From Pseudomonadota bacterium (GTDB taxonomy: Bacteria; Pseudomonadota; Alphaproteobacteria; Rhizobiales; Aestuariivirgaceae), in the NCBI GenBank assembly GCA_020161855.1, contig JAIUNJ010000002.1, forward strand, positions 1 through 64,000: a DNA stretch of 64,000 nt, written 5' to 3'. Of the stretch, positions 38,327 to 47,032 are shown one piece after another; the first letter of the stretch is position 1; every line of letters begins with the position of its first letter. Both the position numbers and the translations under genes were made by a program. The notes below the pieces were generated by a model. The model made no database searches. It saw only the letters and a list, made by a program, of their open reading frames with translations, and was not told the DNA's origin.

Positions 38327-39433
38327 ATGTCCCTGCTCGACCCCATCCATGCCGTCCTGAAAAGAACCGGGCTTGATGCCATTGCGCTGGTGCCGGGGGC
38401 CAATTTCCTCCGTGTTTTCGGCAAGGATTTCCATCAGATGGAACGGCCCCTTGTGGTGATCGTACCCCGAACGGGCAGCCCCGCGGCAGTTGTTCCAAAT
38501 CTGGAGCTTGGTTCGTTCAAACCGCTGGGCTTTCCGGGTGAAATTTTCGACTGGCGCGACGAGGAAGGCTACATGGAAGCCTTTCTTTCGGCGGGCCGTT
38601 TCCTGCCGCAGCTCGGCAAGGGATCCAGGGTCGGGGTCGAAGGCCAGCGCATGCGGGTCTTCGACTTTCTGGCCCTCCAGCAGGCCTTGCCGCTGGCCTC
38701 CTTCACCGACGCCCATGCCGTCATCTCCACCGTTCGCCTCCACAAGACCCCGGCCGAGGTCGCCGCCCTCAGGGAAGCCATCCGCCGCTCGGAGCTGGCA
38801 CTTGAAAACACGCTCCCTCAGGTGAAGGTCGGCATGACGGAAAAGGACATTGAATCGATCCTGCTGCGCGAGCTTTTTGCGGCGGGCTGCGACGGCATCT
38901 CCTTCGACCCCATCGTTGCCGCCGGTGACAACGCTGCCAAACCTCATGCCTCGGCCCGCTCAGACTATCGCATCAAGGCGGGCGATGCCCTGCTGTTCGA
39001 CTACGGCGGCCGCTACAATCACTTCAGCGCCGACATCACCCGCACCTTCTTTGTTGGTAGTGTAAGCGAGCACGATCGGGCCTTCTATGAAACAGTCCTT
39101 GCTGCGAACAGCAAAGGCCGCGCCTTTGCCAAGCCAGGCCTCACGGCCTCCGCGGTGGATGACGCCGTTTGCAAGGTGCTCGAGAACTCCCAGTTTGCGG
39201 CTTTCAAGCGCCACAAGACCGGCCATGGCCTTGGACTCGACGTTCACGAGGCGCCTCAGATCATGCGCGGAAACCAGCAGGTTCTTGAGCCCGGCATGAT
39301 CTTCACAATCGAGCCGGGGCTCTACCGAGACGGTGAGGCGGGCGTGCGGATCGAGGATGACGTCGTCGTCACGGAGAGCGGCATCGAAAGCCTCACGACA
39401 TTCCCGCGCGAACTGCGCATCATCGGACTCTAG
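38327..39433 (+). CDS. M24 family Xaa-Pro aminopeptidase-like protein
   Basis: A 368-residue creatinase/prolidase-fold peptidase. The metal ligands are in order: DYGGRYNHFSADITR (two Asp), HKTGHGLGLDVHE (His), MIFTIEPGLY (Glu) and GVRIEDDVVVT (Glu). GAGGAGG sits ahead of ATG 38327. The TAG stop shares CTAG with the convergent dnaB stop. Substrate is likely X-Pro dipeptides or a related amide. Confidence 0.92.
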   Translation: MSLLDPIHAVLKRTGLDAIALVPGANFLRVFGKDFHQMERPLVVIVPRTGSPAAVVPNLELGSFKPLGFPGEIFDWRDEEGYMEAFLSAGRFLPQLGKGSRVGVEGQRMRVFDFLALQQALPLASFTDAHAVISTVRLHKTPAEVAALREAIRRSELALENTLPQVKVGMTEKDIESILLRELFAAGCDGISFDPIVAAGDNAAKPHASARSDYRIKAGDALLFDYGGRYNHFSADITRTFFVGSVSEHDRAFYETVLAANSKGRAFAKPGLTASAVDDAVCKVLENSQFAAFKRHKTGHGLGLDVHEAPQIMRGNQQVLEPGMIFTIEPGLYRDGEAGVRIEDDVVVTESGIESLTTFPRELRIIGL

Positions 39434-40938
39434 CTAAACTGCTCCGGCACATAGCTGTCGCGGGCGAGATTCTGGAATTTTGTCAGCATCGCGTTGAATT
39501 GCAGCTCCACAATGCCGGTGGGGCCGTGGCGCTGCTTGCCGATGATGACTTCGGCAATCCCCTCCACCTTGTTCATCTCATCCTGCCAGGTGATATGTTC
39601 GGGCGTTCCGGGGCGCGGTTCCTTGCGCAGCATGTAGTACTCTTCGCGGTAGATGAAGAGCACCACGTCTGCGTCCTGTTCGATTGATCCGGATTCACGA
39701 AGGTCCGCCAACTGGGGACGCTTGTCGTCGCGGTTCTCGACCTGACGCGAAAGCTGCGACAAGGCGATGATAGGTACACTCAGTTCCTTCGCCAGTGCCT
39801 TGAGGCCGACAGTGATCTCCGACACTTCCTGCACGCGGCCCTCAGCAGCCTTGCGCGCCGAGCCTGCGAGAAGCTGCAAGTAATCAACCACAATGAGGCC
39901 AAGCCCGCGCTGGCGCTTCAGCCGCCGCGCCCGCGCTGCAACCTGGGCAATGGTGAGGCCGCCCGTCGCGTCGATATAGAGCGGCAGACGCTGCAACTCC
40001 TGACTCACTTCAACAAGCCGCGAAAACTCCTCGGAGCTGATCTTGCCGCGGCGGATCTTCTCCGAGCCGATACCGGATTGTTCCGAGATGATACGGGTTG
40101 CCAGCTGCTCCGCCGACATTTCGAGCGAGAAGAAGGCAACGACGCCGCCGTTCTTGACCTCCGTCGTACCGTCCGTCTTGAACTCAGCCTCGTAGCTCTT
40201 GGCCACATAATACGCGAGGTTGGTACCCAGCGCCGTCTTGCCCATGGATGGCCTGCCCGCCAGAATGATCAAGTCGGACGACTGAAGCCCGCCAAGCTTC
40301 TCATCGAGGTCGCGCAGGCCCGTCGAAAGCCCGGACAGGTGGCCATCACGCTTATATGCGGCCGCCGCCATGTCGATGGCATCGGTCAAGGCCCGGCCAA
40401 AGGGCATAAAGCCCTTCCCGTACTTGTCGACCTCAGCCAGCGAATAGAGTGTAGACTCCGCCCGCTCGATCATGTCGCGCGCCGTATTCTCCACGTTGCT
40501 GTCGAAGGCGTCGTTGACGATGTCCGTGCCGATGCCGATCAGCTTGCGCCGTTGCGCCAACTCGTGGATCGAGCGGCCATATTCCTCGGCATTGATGATC
40601 GTCGTGGCCGATGCCGCAAGTCTCGCGAGATAGACCGGCCCACCGATTTCCTTCAACGTGGCATCGTTGTCGAAATAGGACTTCAGCGTCACAGGCGTGG
40701 CGAGCTTGCCCATGCGCACGAGGCTTGCTGCCGCCTCGTAGATGCGGGCATGAACCGGCTCAAAGAAGTGCTCGGCATTGAGAAATGCCGACACACGGTC
40801 ACAAGCTTCGTTGTTGGTGAGGATCGCACCCAACAGGGCCTGCTCCGCCTCGATGTTGTGCGGAGGCGTGCGGTGGGCATCTTCCTGCTGCGGAGCGGAA
40901 TCAACGGGGCGAAGCGGCGCGACAGTGTTCATAATCAT
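39430..40938 (-). CDS. dnaB: Replicative DNA helicase
   Basis: Hexameric replication-fork helicase, 502 residues. N-terminal DnaB domain, then the RecA-like motor with Walker A GRPSMGKTALG near residue 227, Walker B LIVVDYLQLL and the C-terminal arginine-finger region. ATG 40938 with a second ATG at 40932. Lies near rplI-rpsR-rpsF as in the ancestral alphaproteobacterial cluster, but a redoxin-dioxygenase gene separates them. Confidence 0.96.
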   Translation of the reverse strand: MIMNTVAPLRPVDSAPQQEDAHRTPPHNIEAEQALLGAILTNNEACDRVSAFLNAEHFFEPVHARIYEAAASLVRMGKLATPVTLKSYFDNDATLKEIGGPVYLARLAASATTIINAEEYGRSIHELAQRRKLIGIGTDIVNDAFDSNVENTARDMIERAESTLYSLAEVDKYGKGFMPFGRALTDAIDMAAAAYKRDGHLSGLSTGLRDLDEKLGGLQSSDLIILAGRPSMGKTALGTNLAYYVAKSYEAEFKTDGTTEVKNGGVVAFFSLEMSAEQLATRIISEQSGIGSEKIRRGKISSEEFSRLVEVSQELQRLPLYIDATGGLTIAQVAARARRLKRQRGLGLIVVDYLQLLAGSARKAAEGRVQEVSEITVGLKALAKELSVPIIALSQLSRQVENRDDKRPQLADLRESGSIEQDADVVLFIYREEYYMLRKEPRPGTPEHITWQDEMNKVEGIAEVIIGKQRHGPTGIVELQFNAMLTKFQNLARDSYVPEQFS

Positions 40939-41010
40939 TTCGGTGTGAAGGCCGATCGAAGTTTATTCAATTCCGAATCGTCGGCTGCCCCTGTTTTCCA
41001 GCGACACTGT

Positions 41011-41041
41011 GGAAAAGAAAAGGCTTGCGCCATAAGGCCTT
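41011..41041 (-). terminator. Possible terminator after the dioxygenase gene
   Basis: On the minus strand AAGGC and GCCTT pair around a 12-base loop and are followed by TTCTTTTCC. The stem is short, so this is a weak candidate. Confidence 0.4.
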
Positions 41042-41048
41042 GAAATCA

Positions 41049-42176
41049 CTAGCTACGCTGGGCCGAATAAGCTCCCACGCCTTCACCGAGAAACTTGTTA
41101 TTGGCTTCCCGCACCTTCGCGGCTGCATCGTCGTAGAGAAATGGCAGGAAGGCATAGCGCCTGCCCCGCGTGACCTGAGACACGCGATGCAGCAGTGAGC
41201 ACGAGAAGACGACGGCACCGCCCGGTGGCGCCTTGAAGCTACGCGGGCCATATTCGGGGAAGCTCACCTCACCGCCATCGAAGTCCGCATTCAGATTGAT
41301 CGACACTGCAAATCGCCGATGGGCTGTGCCGGCAGTGGTATTGTCGCGGTGGCTGTTGAAGTGCCCCTTGTCCTCTGCCGAGTAGCAGCAGACGATGTAG
41401 CGTTCCATGCGCGTCACATGGAACTGATGGACCTTCATGATCTCCGGCACAACGCGCCGCAAAATGCGTGTCTGTGCATCCTTGATGATGGCCGCATCCT
41501 TGATTTCATGATCCTTGCGGCGCTTGTGATTGTGATCGTGGATCTTGACGGTCTTGCCGTCGATCTCACGCATGAAGCCGGATTCCTCGCCGCCGTGCTC
41601 GTCATAGAGGCTGATGAGCTTCCGGCAGAAATCCGCCTCAAACACATTCGGCAGGATCAGAACCGGGGCCTGAACCTCAAATCCGGCATAGCGTGCGGGC
41701 GGTGGCAAATTTCGCAGATAGTCGAATATGGATTGTCCCTGCCCCTCGCCTGCCATCGGCCGCATGTGCAGAATGCGCAAGGTGGGATCGAGCACCATCC
41801 ACATCGGGCGAAGCTGCGCCTGCGCGTCCTGCTCGCCAGCATCAAGGTTGATGGCCCCGTATTTCTTGGCGACTGCAGCATCACCGTCCCAGACAACCCG
41901 GATGCCTGGCAAGGCATCCTTGAGCCTGCCCTGCTTCTCATCTTCCGTGTCGTTGCTGACGATGAAAAGCGACACAATATCGTCATCGAACAAAGCTCGG
42001 TTACTTGCGATTGCGGCAAGCGCTCTCTGGCTCGGCGGCAGGCTGGCAGATCCGAGAAAGCAGAGCACCACATAACGCCCACCGACAGTATCGAATGCGT
42101 AGGACGGATTTGCACTCGTCCTGGCGCGGAACCATGGCGCTGGTTCGCCTTCCGACAGTGCCTGGTACTTCGCCAC
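41049..42176 (-). CDS. Fusion of redoxin-like domain and Fe(II)/2-oxoglutarate dioxygenase
   Basis: A 375-residue two-domain protein. Residues about 1-170 look like an AhpC/TSA peroxiredoxin fold (GEPAPWF, VVLCFLGSA, IVSNDTEDE), but the peroxidatic Cys is missing: the segment is GSASLPPSQRAL. Residues about 185-360 are a prolyl-4-hydroxylase-type dioxygenase with HRD (HFNSHRDNT), GGEVSFPEYG and the distal His/Arg in LLHRVSQVTRGRRYAF. GTG 42176 follows a strong GGGAGGA. The redoxin part may bind a partner or substrate; the substrate is unknown. Confidence 0.88.
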   Translation of the reverse strand: MAKYQALSEGEPAPWFRARTSANPSYAFDTVGGRYVVLCFLGSASLPPSQRALAAIASNRALFDDDIVSLFIVSNDTEDEKQGRLKDALPGIRVVWDGDAAVAKKYGAINLDAGEQDAQAQLRPMWMVLDPTLRILHMRPMAGEGQGQSIFDYLRNLPPPARYAGFEVQAPVLILPNVFEADFCRKLISLYDEHGGEESGFMREIDGKTVKIHDHNHKRRKDHEIKDAAIIKDAQTRILRRVVPEIMKVHQFHVTRMERYIVCCYSAEDKGHFNSHRDNTTAGTAHRRFAVSINLNADFDGGEVSFPEYGPRSFKAPPGGAVVFSCSLLHRVSQVTRGRRYAFLPFLYDDAAAKVREANNKFLGEGVGAYSAQRS

Positions 42177-42256
42177 GCCGCTTCCTCCCGTCTTCCAAGA
42201 CTGCTCAGGACGATAACACCTCAGGCTGTCATGGCAACCCACACGGTGACTGCTGG

Positions 42257-42287
42257 CAAAAACAGAAAGGGCCGCACGAGGCGGCCC
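42257..42287 (-). terminator. Rho-independent terminator of the rpsF-rpsR-rplI operon
   Basis: GGGCCGC and GCGGCCC (42269-42287) form a 7-bp GC stem with a 5-base loop, followed on the minus strand by CTTTCTGTTTTTGC. It lies about 25 bases after the rplI stop. Confidence 0.85.
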
Positions 42288-42312
42288 ATTCCAATCTTCA
42301 GAAGACAGTACC

Positions 42313-42897
42313 TTACTGTTCGTTGGCCTCTTCGGCCAGACGCTCGGCTTCAGCTTCCTGGAACAGGGCTTCTGCTGCCGCGCGCACTTCGGCGCGATCA
42401 GAGGCAGAGCCCGTCAGAACTTCACCACGCGCCTGCGCCGCAGCTTCGTCCTCGGAGCGAGCCACGTTGACCGTTACCTTGGTCAGCACTTCGGGATGCA
42501 GGGCGATATCGACCGCATGGACACCGATGGTCTTGATCGGCGTGTTGAGCTCCACATGGTTGCGATGCACCGCTACGCCCGATGCCGCCGAAGCCGCATC
42601 GGCGATGTCGCGCGGGCTCACGGAACCATAGAGATGGCCCGATTCACCGGCTTGCCGGATGATGACGAAGGTCTTGCCCTCGAGCTTCTTGGAGTCGACT
42701 TCAGACTGGGAACGCGTCTCGGCGTTCCGCGCCTCAAGCTGCGCGCGCTGAGCTTCAAACTTGGCCTTGTTGGCGTCGTTTGCGCGCAGTGCCTTGCCGC
42801 GCGGCAGAAGGAAATTGCGGGCATAGCCCTCCTTCACCTTCACGGTCTCACCCATATGGCCAAGCTTGGCAACGCGTTCGAGAAGAATAACGTCCAT
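42313..42897 (-). CDS. rplI: 50S ribosomal protein L9 (bL9)
   Basis: A 194-residue bL9, longer than the 149-residue E. coli protein because of an Ala/Glu-rich C-terminal tail, common in alphaproteobacteria. N-terminal rRNA-binding part is [19 protein letters not shown] with the [15 protein letters not shown] loop. It follows rpsR by 10 bases and ends before a clear terminator. Confidence 0.97.
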   Translation of the reverse strand: MDVILLERVAKLGHMGETVKVKEGYARNFLLPRGKALRANDANKAKFEAQRAQLEARNAETRSQSEVDSKKLEGKTFVIIRQAGESGHLYGSVSPRDIADAASAASGVAVHRNHVELNTPIKTIGVHAVDIALHPEVLTKVTVNVARSEDEAAAQARGEVLTGSASDRAEVRAAAEALFQEAEAERLAEEANEQ

Positions 42898-42907
42898 GTT
42901 GTCCTCC

Positions 42908-43147
42908 TTAGCCGATCACATACGGCAGGAGACCGAGGAAGCGGGCGCGCTTGATGGCCTGGGCCAGTTCACGCTGCTTCTTGGCCGACACAGCCGAAAT
43001 GCGGGCCGGAATGATCTTGCCGCGCTCGGAAACATAGCGCTGCAAAAGGCGGGTGTCCTTGTAGTCGATCTTGGGCGCGTTTGCGCCGGAGAACGGGCAC
43101 GACTTCCGGCGGCGGAAGAAGGGACGGCGGGCTTGCTGTTCGGCCAT
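42908..43147 (-). CDS. rpsR: 30S ribosomal protein S18 (bS18)
   Basis: A 79-residue bS18: basic N-terminus [15 protein letters not shown], then [23 protein letters not shown] and [21 protein letters not shown]. Binds S6 and 16S rRNA. It overlaps the rpsF stop by one base, so the two are coupled. Confidence 0.97.
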   Translation of the reverse strand: MAEQQARRPFFRRRKSCPFSGANAPKIDYKDTRLLQRYVSERGKIIPARISAVSAKKQRELAQAIKRARFLGLLPYVIG

Positions 43148-43512
43148 CAGTTGAACTCCTCTTGTTCGTCGTCGTCACGGCGGCGGTCTTCGCGACGGCG
43201 CATCTGGGCCGACGGACCGGCCTCGAGTTCCTCGACGCTGACCGTCATGAAGCGGATGACGTCTTCCGAAATTGACATCTGACGCTCCATTTCCTTCACG
43301 GCAGCGGAAGGGCTGGAGATGTTCAGCAGCGTGAAATGCGCCTTGCGGTTCTTCTTGATACGATAGGTCAGGGACTTGATGCCCCAGCTCTCGACCTTTT
43401 CGACCTTGCCACCACCAGTGGTGATGACACCCTTGTATTGCTCCACCAGCGCTTCTACCTGCGCTGGCGTCGCATCCTGGCGAACCAGGAAGACATGCTC
43501 ATAAAGACCCAT
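43147..43512 (-). CDS. rpsF: 30S ribosomal protein S6 (bS6)
   Basis: A 121-residue bS6 with the typical start [19 protein letters not shown], the W-G-x-K-x-L-xY-x-I segment and an acidic/basic tail. ATG 43512 is the family start; a longer in-frame reading upstream is not conserved. First gene of the ribosomal operon. An S6:S18 binding leader could exist upstream but I could not fold one with confidence. Confidence 0.96.
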   Translation of the reverse strand: MGLYEHVFLVRQDATPAQVEALVEQYKGVITTGGGKVEKVESWGIKSLTYRIKKNRKAHFTLLNISSPSAAVKEMERQMSISEDVIRFMTVSVEELEAGPSAQMRRREDRRRDDDEQEEFN

Positions 43513-43794
43513 TGGGACCCTTTCTGTTTCAATCACACGAGCCAGGCACCGGCGCGAAGCCTCCTCCAAACCAAGACAGAAAGGTTTGAAAGACCGGTCA
43601 TAGAAGAGCGGAGACACTGGAAACCGGCCTCTTGCGAAGCCTAACCCCTTGATTTACCGCGAGGTCTTTCCGTTCAGCCACCAGCCTGATGCCTAGACGT
43701 GCGCGGCTTATGGCGGAAGCCAGCCAGAATTGCAACCCATGCGCTGCTACATCGTGTCCGTTGTCACGGACCTCTGCTTGGTTATCCTGACCGA
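43513..43794. other. 282-base divergent intergenic region
   Basis: Separates rpsF (minus) from the copper module (plus). The right end holds a promoter and inverted repeat described separately. The left part must hold the rpsF promoter and leader; I see no strong consensus or stable hairpin that I can assign. Confidence 0.4.
43756..43771. promoter_or_regulatory. Inverted repeat over the copper-module promoter
   Basis: GTCCGT-TGTC-ACGGAC has perfect 6-base arms. It covers a -35-like TTGTCA (43761-43766), with TATCCT (43783-43788) 16 bases later and ATG at 43795. A regulator bound here would block transcription. Confidence 0.45.
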
Positions 43795-44181
43795 ATGAGT
43801 GGCTGGATAACATCCGTGCTGAGAACGGTTCAAAAGCTCGCGGCGGCGTTCGCTATCGCCGCGCTGCTGCTGCCGGCCATTCTGACAGTGCTTCCCTCTC
43901 CGGCTTCGGCAGAGGAACAGGCTCTGTATCGTGACCTCATGGTGAGCCGCTGTCTCGACGGCGAAGCCGGCAAGATCCCGATGCCTGGCATGGGCAGCCA
44001 TGGGGAATGCTGCATCCTTGGCAAAGGCCTTCCGGTGGCCGACCGCGCTGCCGATGTCTTGGAGCCCGTCGTCTTTGTTGCGCCGGTTCAGGAAGCAGAC
44101 GTGTCCGTCTGGTTCCAGAAGGAACACCTGCCAGACCCCACACATTGGCTACCGCTGTCAAGGCGCGGCCCACCAGCCTGA
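43795..44181 (+). CDS. DUF2946-like secreted protein
   Basis: A 128-residue protein with a hydrophobic N-terminal signal (residues about 13-38, PASA end). The mature part contains a metal-binding-looking cluster: SRCLDGEAG, MPGMGSHGECC. This combination of signal, CxDG, Met/His stretch and paired Cys resembles DUF2946 proteins found beside copper genes. It precedes PepSY, PCuAC and Sco1, which supports a copper role. ATG 43795 is near the predicted transcription start. Confidence 0.6.
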   Translation: MSGWITSVLRTVQKLAAAFAIAALLLPAILTVLPSPASAEEQALYRDLMVSRCLDGEAGKIPMPGMGSHGECCILGKGLPVADRAADVLEPVVFVAPVQEADVSVWFQKEHLPDPTHWLPLSRRGPPA

Positions 44182-44256
44182 CCCTCAAGAATTACTGAAT
44201 TCCGCATCCGGCTCTTAGGGCCTGATACTGCTTAACTTCTCAGTCTTGAGGACTTC

Positions 44257-45654
44257 ATGTCTTTTCAAACGTCTTCCGGCGATGAATTTCGCCAATCCAA
44301 CCGGCTGTACCGTGCTGTATGGCGCTGGCATTTCTATGCGGGCCTCTTTGTTGCCCCGTTCCTTCTCATGTTGGCCACAACCGGCCTCATCATCCTGTGG
44401 GTGACTGCAATCAGTCCCGAATACGGCGACTGGCTGAGAGTTAAGGCCGCTGGCGAGGCCTTACGGCCCAGCGCTCAAGTCGAGGCCGCACTGGCTGCCC
44501 ACCCGGGCAGCTCGGCCGGCAAATACATTTCGCCGTGGGGATCCGATTACCCCGCAATCGTGCGCATTGATTTGCCGGAGGGGAATCGCGTCCTCGCCAT
44601 CAACCCCTACGATGGCGCTGTCCTCCGCGACACCGCCGAGGGTGACACCTGGAACGACTTCATCACCGATATCCATGGAACGCTGCTGATCAGCGGCGAT
44701 AATGGCATCGGCGATTGGCTGATCGAGATTGCTGCAAGCCTAGCCATCATCGTTGTCATCACCGGCCTATACCTTTGGTTCCCCCGGGACCGCCGCGGCA
44801 TTGCCTCTGCCCTGCTTCCACAACTGGGCCTCCGTGGCAGGGCGCTGTGGCGTTCGCTTCACCAGAGCGTCGGCATCTGGATCTCCGTCATTCTGTTGTT
44901 CTTCGTTCTTTCGGGTCTCTCATGGACGGGAGTATGGGGCAGCAAGATCGTGCAGGCATGGAGTACTTTCCCTGCAGAAAAGTGGGACAACGTTCCCCTT
45001 TCCGATTCGGCACATGCCAGCATGAATCATGGAGCTGTGAAGGAGGTTCCCTGGACCCTCGAGCAGACCCTCCTGCCAGAGTCGGGTTCAAATGCGGGCA
45101 TTGAGGGCCTGCCGCCTGGTATCCCTGCAAACGTCGACTCGATCGTGGCTCTGGGGCGCGCAATTGGCCTTCAGGGGCGTTTCCAGGTGGCTTACCCGGG
45201 TGACGACAAGGGGGTTTGGACGATCAGTCAAGATTCCATGAGCTACGACAGCAACAGTCCGACGGGGGACCGGACCGTTCACATCGACCAGTTCACCGGC
45301 AAGATCCTCGCCGACGTCAAGTTTGCTGACTACCCCTTGGGCGGGAAGGCCATGGCGGTGGGAATAGCCCTTCATGAGGGCCAACTGGGCTGGTGGAACG
45401 TAGTGCTAAATGCGCTCTACTGCCTCGCCGTGATCTTTGCCTGTATCTCCGGCATTGTCATGTGGTGGAAGCGCCGTCCGGCGAGCGAGTTTGGTTCGCC
45501 ACGCTATGCCCGCGGCTATCGCGTACCCACCGGTGCGCTCATCGCCGGGGCCATACTCGCGGTGCTTTTCCCCCTCGGCGGCATCGCCATTCTCACCTTT
45601 GCCATCATCGACTTCCTTCTGCCCAACCGGCTCAAACAAGCCGGTGCGGCATGA
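44257..45654 (+). CDS. PepSY-associated transmembrane protein
   Basis: A 465-residue inner-membrane protein with about four to five helices (residues near 28-50, 155-175, 205-225, 385-405, 430-455) and large periplasmic parts with PepSY domains (NRVLAINPYDGAVL, VHIDQFTGKILAD). The His in the opening RAVWRWHFYAGLFVAPFL matches the family's haem or metal-linked helix. Such proteins act in iron or copper reduction; the PCuAC and Sco1 neighbours point to copper here. Confidence 0.9.
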   Translation: MSFQTSSGDEFRQSNRLYRAVWRWHFYAGLFVAPFLLMLATTGLIILWVTAISPEYGDWLRVKAAGEALRPSAQVEAALAAHPGSSAGKYISPWGSDYPAIVRIDLPEGNRVLAINPYDGAVLRDTAEGDTWNDFITDIHGTLLISGDNGIGDWLIEIAASLAIIVVITGLYLWFPRDRRGIASALLPQLGLRGRALWRSLHQSVGIWISVILLFFVLSGLSWTGVWGSKIVQAWSTFPAEKWDNVPLSDSAHASMNHGAVKEVPWTLEQTLLPESGSNAGIEGLPPGIPANVDSIVALGRAIGLQGRFQVAYPGDDKGVWTISQDSMSYDSNSPTGDRTVHIDQFTGKILADVKFADYPLGGKAMAVGIALHEGQLGWWNVVLNALYCLAVIFACISGIVMWWKRRPASEFGSPRYARGYRVPTGALIAGAILAVLFPLGGIAILTFAIIDFLLPNRLKQAGAA

Positions 45655-45695
45655 AGGAAAAACAATCAACACCTCGGAACAACAAGGACTCACTC

Positions 45696-46169
45696 ATGAA
45701 ACTCTTGAACCAAGTCATCTTTGCAACCGCATTGACCCTCGCCTCCTTCGCGGACATTGCCCAAAGCCATGCCCACGAAATCAAGTTTGGCAACATCGAG
45801 ATCATCCATCCCTGGGCACGCCAATCACCGGCGCGCGCGGATGTCGCCGCCGGTTTCCTCATCATCAAGAACAACGGAACGGAAGACGACAAGCTGATCA
45901 AGGCGACTGCGTCGATAACGCCGAACGTTCAGCTTCACGCGATGAAGATGGAGAACGATGTCATGAAGATGACTGAAGTGGACGGCGGCATTCCGATCCC
46001 GGCTGGTGGAACGGTGGAACTGAAACCGATGTCCTATCACATCATGTTCGTCGACTTGAAGTCAGCGCCAGTGGCCAATACGCAGTTCGCCGGCACGCTC
46101 ACTTTTGAAAAGGCCGGCACTGTGGACATCGAGTTTGAGGTGACAGAACCAGACGCAGGGATGAACTGA
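45696..46169 (+). CDS. Copper chaperone PCuAC
   Basis: A 157-residue periplasmic Cu(I) chaperone with signal peptide (MKLLNQVIFATALTLASFADIAQSHA). The copper motif is visible: LHAMKMENDVMKM with His and Met, then YHIMF with His and Met about 21 residues later. PCuAC passes copper to the CuA site of cytochrome oxidase, often with Sco. ATG 45696 has AAGGA 7 bases upstream; an ATG at 45651 overlapping the PepSY stop is in frame too. Confidence 0.93.
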   Translation: MKLLNQVIFATALTLASFADIAQSHAHEIKFGNIEIIHPWARQSPARADVAAGFLIIKNNGTEDDKLIKATASITPNVQLHAMKMENDVMKMTEVDGGIPIPAGGTVELKPMSYHIMFVDLKSAPVANTQFAGTLTFEKAGTVDIEFEVTEPDAGMN

Positions 46170-46174
46170 GTCAC

Positions 46175-46759
46175 ATGAAGATCATTCGCATGATCCTCTG
46201 GGGAGCGGCGGTGCTTTGCACCGCCCTCCTCGGCTTTCTCTATTGGCAGGGGCTTAGCCCCAGCCAGACACAACAGATGACACTGGGTGGGGAATTCACC
46301 CTTCCAGCTACAACGGGTGCAACGATCACCCGCAAGCAACTCCAAGGCAAACCCTATGCAATCTTCTTCGGCTTCACACGATGCCCCGAGGTCTGCCCCA
46401 CCACGCTGTTCACGCTCACGGCAGCCTATGAAGATCTCGGCGACGCTGCGCGCGACTTCAATGTCTATTTCATCAGCGTGGATCCGGAGCGTGATACACT
46501 TGAGTACATGCGGGACTATCTCACGAACTTTGATCCGCGCATCGTGGGCCTTGTGCCAAGCGTCGCGCAGCTGGCTGAAATCGCCAGGTCCTTCCATATC
46601 CTCTACGAAAAGGTACCAACGAGCGACGGCAGCTATACGATGAATCACACGGCCAGCGTGTTTCTGTTTCGTGCAGATGGCAGCTTTGCCGGTACGATCG
46701 CCTATGGTGAGGAAAAGGGCACGCGCGTCGCAAAGTTGCGGAGATTGCTGGGCGGATAG
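46175..46759 (+). CDS. Sco1/SenC family copper protein
   Basis: A 194-residue thioredoxin-fold protein with one N-terminal membrane anchor (IRMILWGAAVLCTALLGFLYW). The copper site has the Cys pair CPEVCP (near residue 70) and the distal His in YTMNHTASVFLF. Sco assembles the CuA centre of cytochrome c oxidase. It ends the copper module, 5 bases after PCuAC. Confidence 0.94.
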   Translation: MKIIRMILWGAAVLCTALLGFLYWQGLSPSQTQQMTLGGEFTLPATTGATITRKQLQGKPYAIFFGFTRCPEVCPTTLFTLTAAYEDLGDAARDFNVYFISVDPERDTLEYMRDYLTNFDPRIVGLVPSVAQLAEIARSFHILYEKVPTSDGSYTMNHTASVFLFRADGSFAGTIAYGEEKGTRVAKLRRLLGG

Positions 46760-47032
46760 TCGAACTCGGGTTCCACCATCGAATTGTCTGCTACTCCAAC
46801 GGCCCAATCGAGCATGTCCTGCAGCCGCAGCTGCTCGCGCTGCAATGACATGCTCAAGTTGGCCGGAGGCATGGGGCCAAGCTCCGGCTTTCTCCTCCCG
46901 GGGCGGCGGGTGGAGCAGATCGGGCAGACTACGCACAAACTGGCCAGATGCGCGGCATCATGGCTGCCGTGTGGTTGGCAGAGCAGTTTATCGTTTGAGT
47001 GACGGTGCGGCCCGAGGGCCGCGCCCGTTCCA
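46760..47032 (-). pseudogene. Possible DUF2946-type gene remnant in a 273-base gap
   Basis: No intact gene is seen. On the minus strand a reading frame at about 46887-46980 encodes CQPHGSHDAAHLAS followed by CVVCPICS. That Cys/His pattern resembles the metal-binding core of DUF2946 proteins. No signal peptide or clear start precedes it, because the frame runs into psuG. Chance is a real alternative. Confidence 0.2.
47007..47022 (-). terminator. Hairpin after psuG
   Basis: GCGGCCC and GGGCCGC pair almost without a loop, 11 bases downstream of the psuG stop. There is no T-run, so termination would need Rho, or the hairpin protects the 3' end. Confidence 0.4.

Noticed and set aside
41319-42470. 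383-codon plus-strand frame over the redoxin-dioxygenase gene and part of rplI
   Set aside because: Crosses a terminator and two unrelated genes; shadow.
46037-46936. 299-codon minus-strand frame opposite PCuAC and Sco1
   Set aside because: Both plus-strand genes have intact copper motifs; the antisense frame has no recognisable domain.
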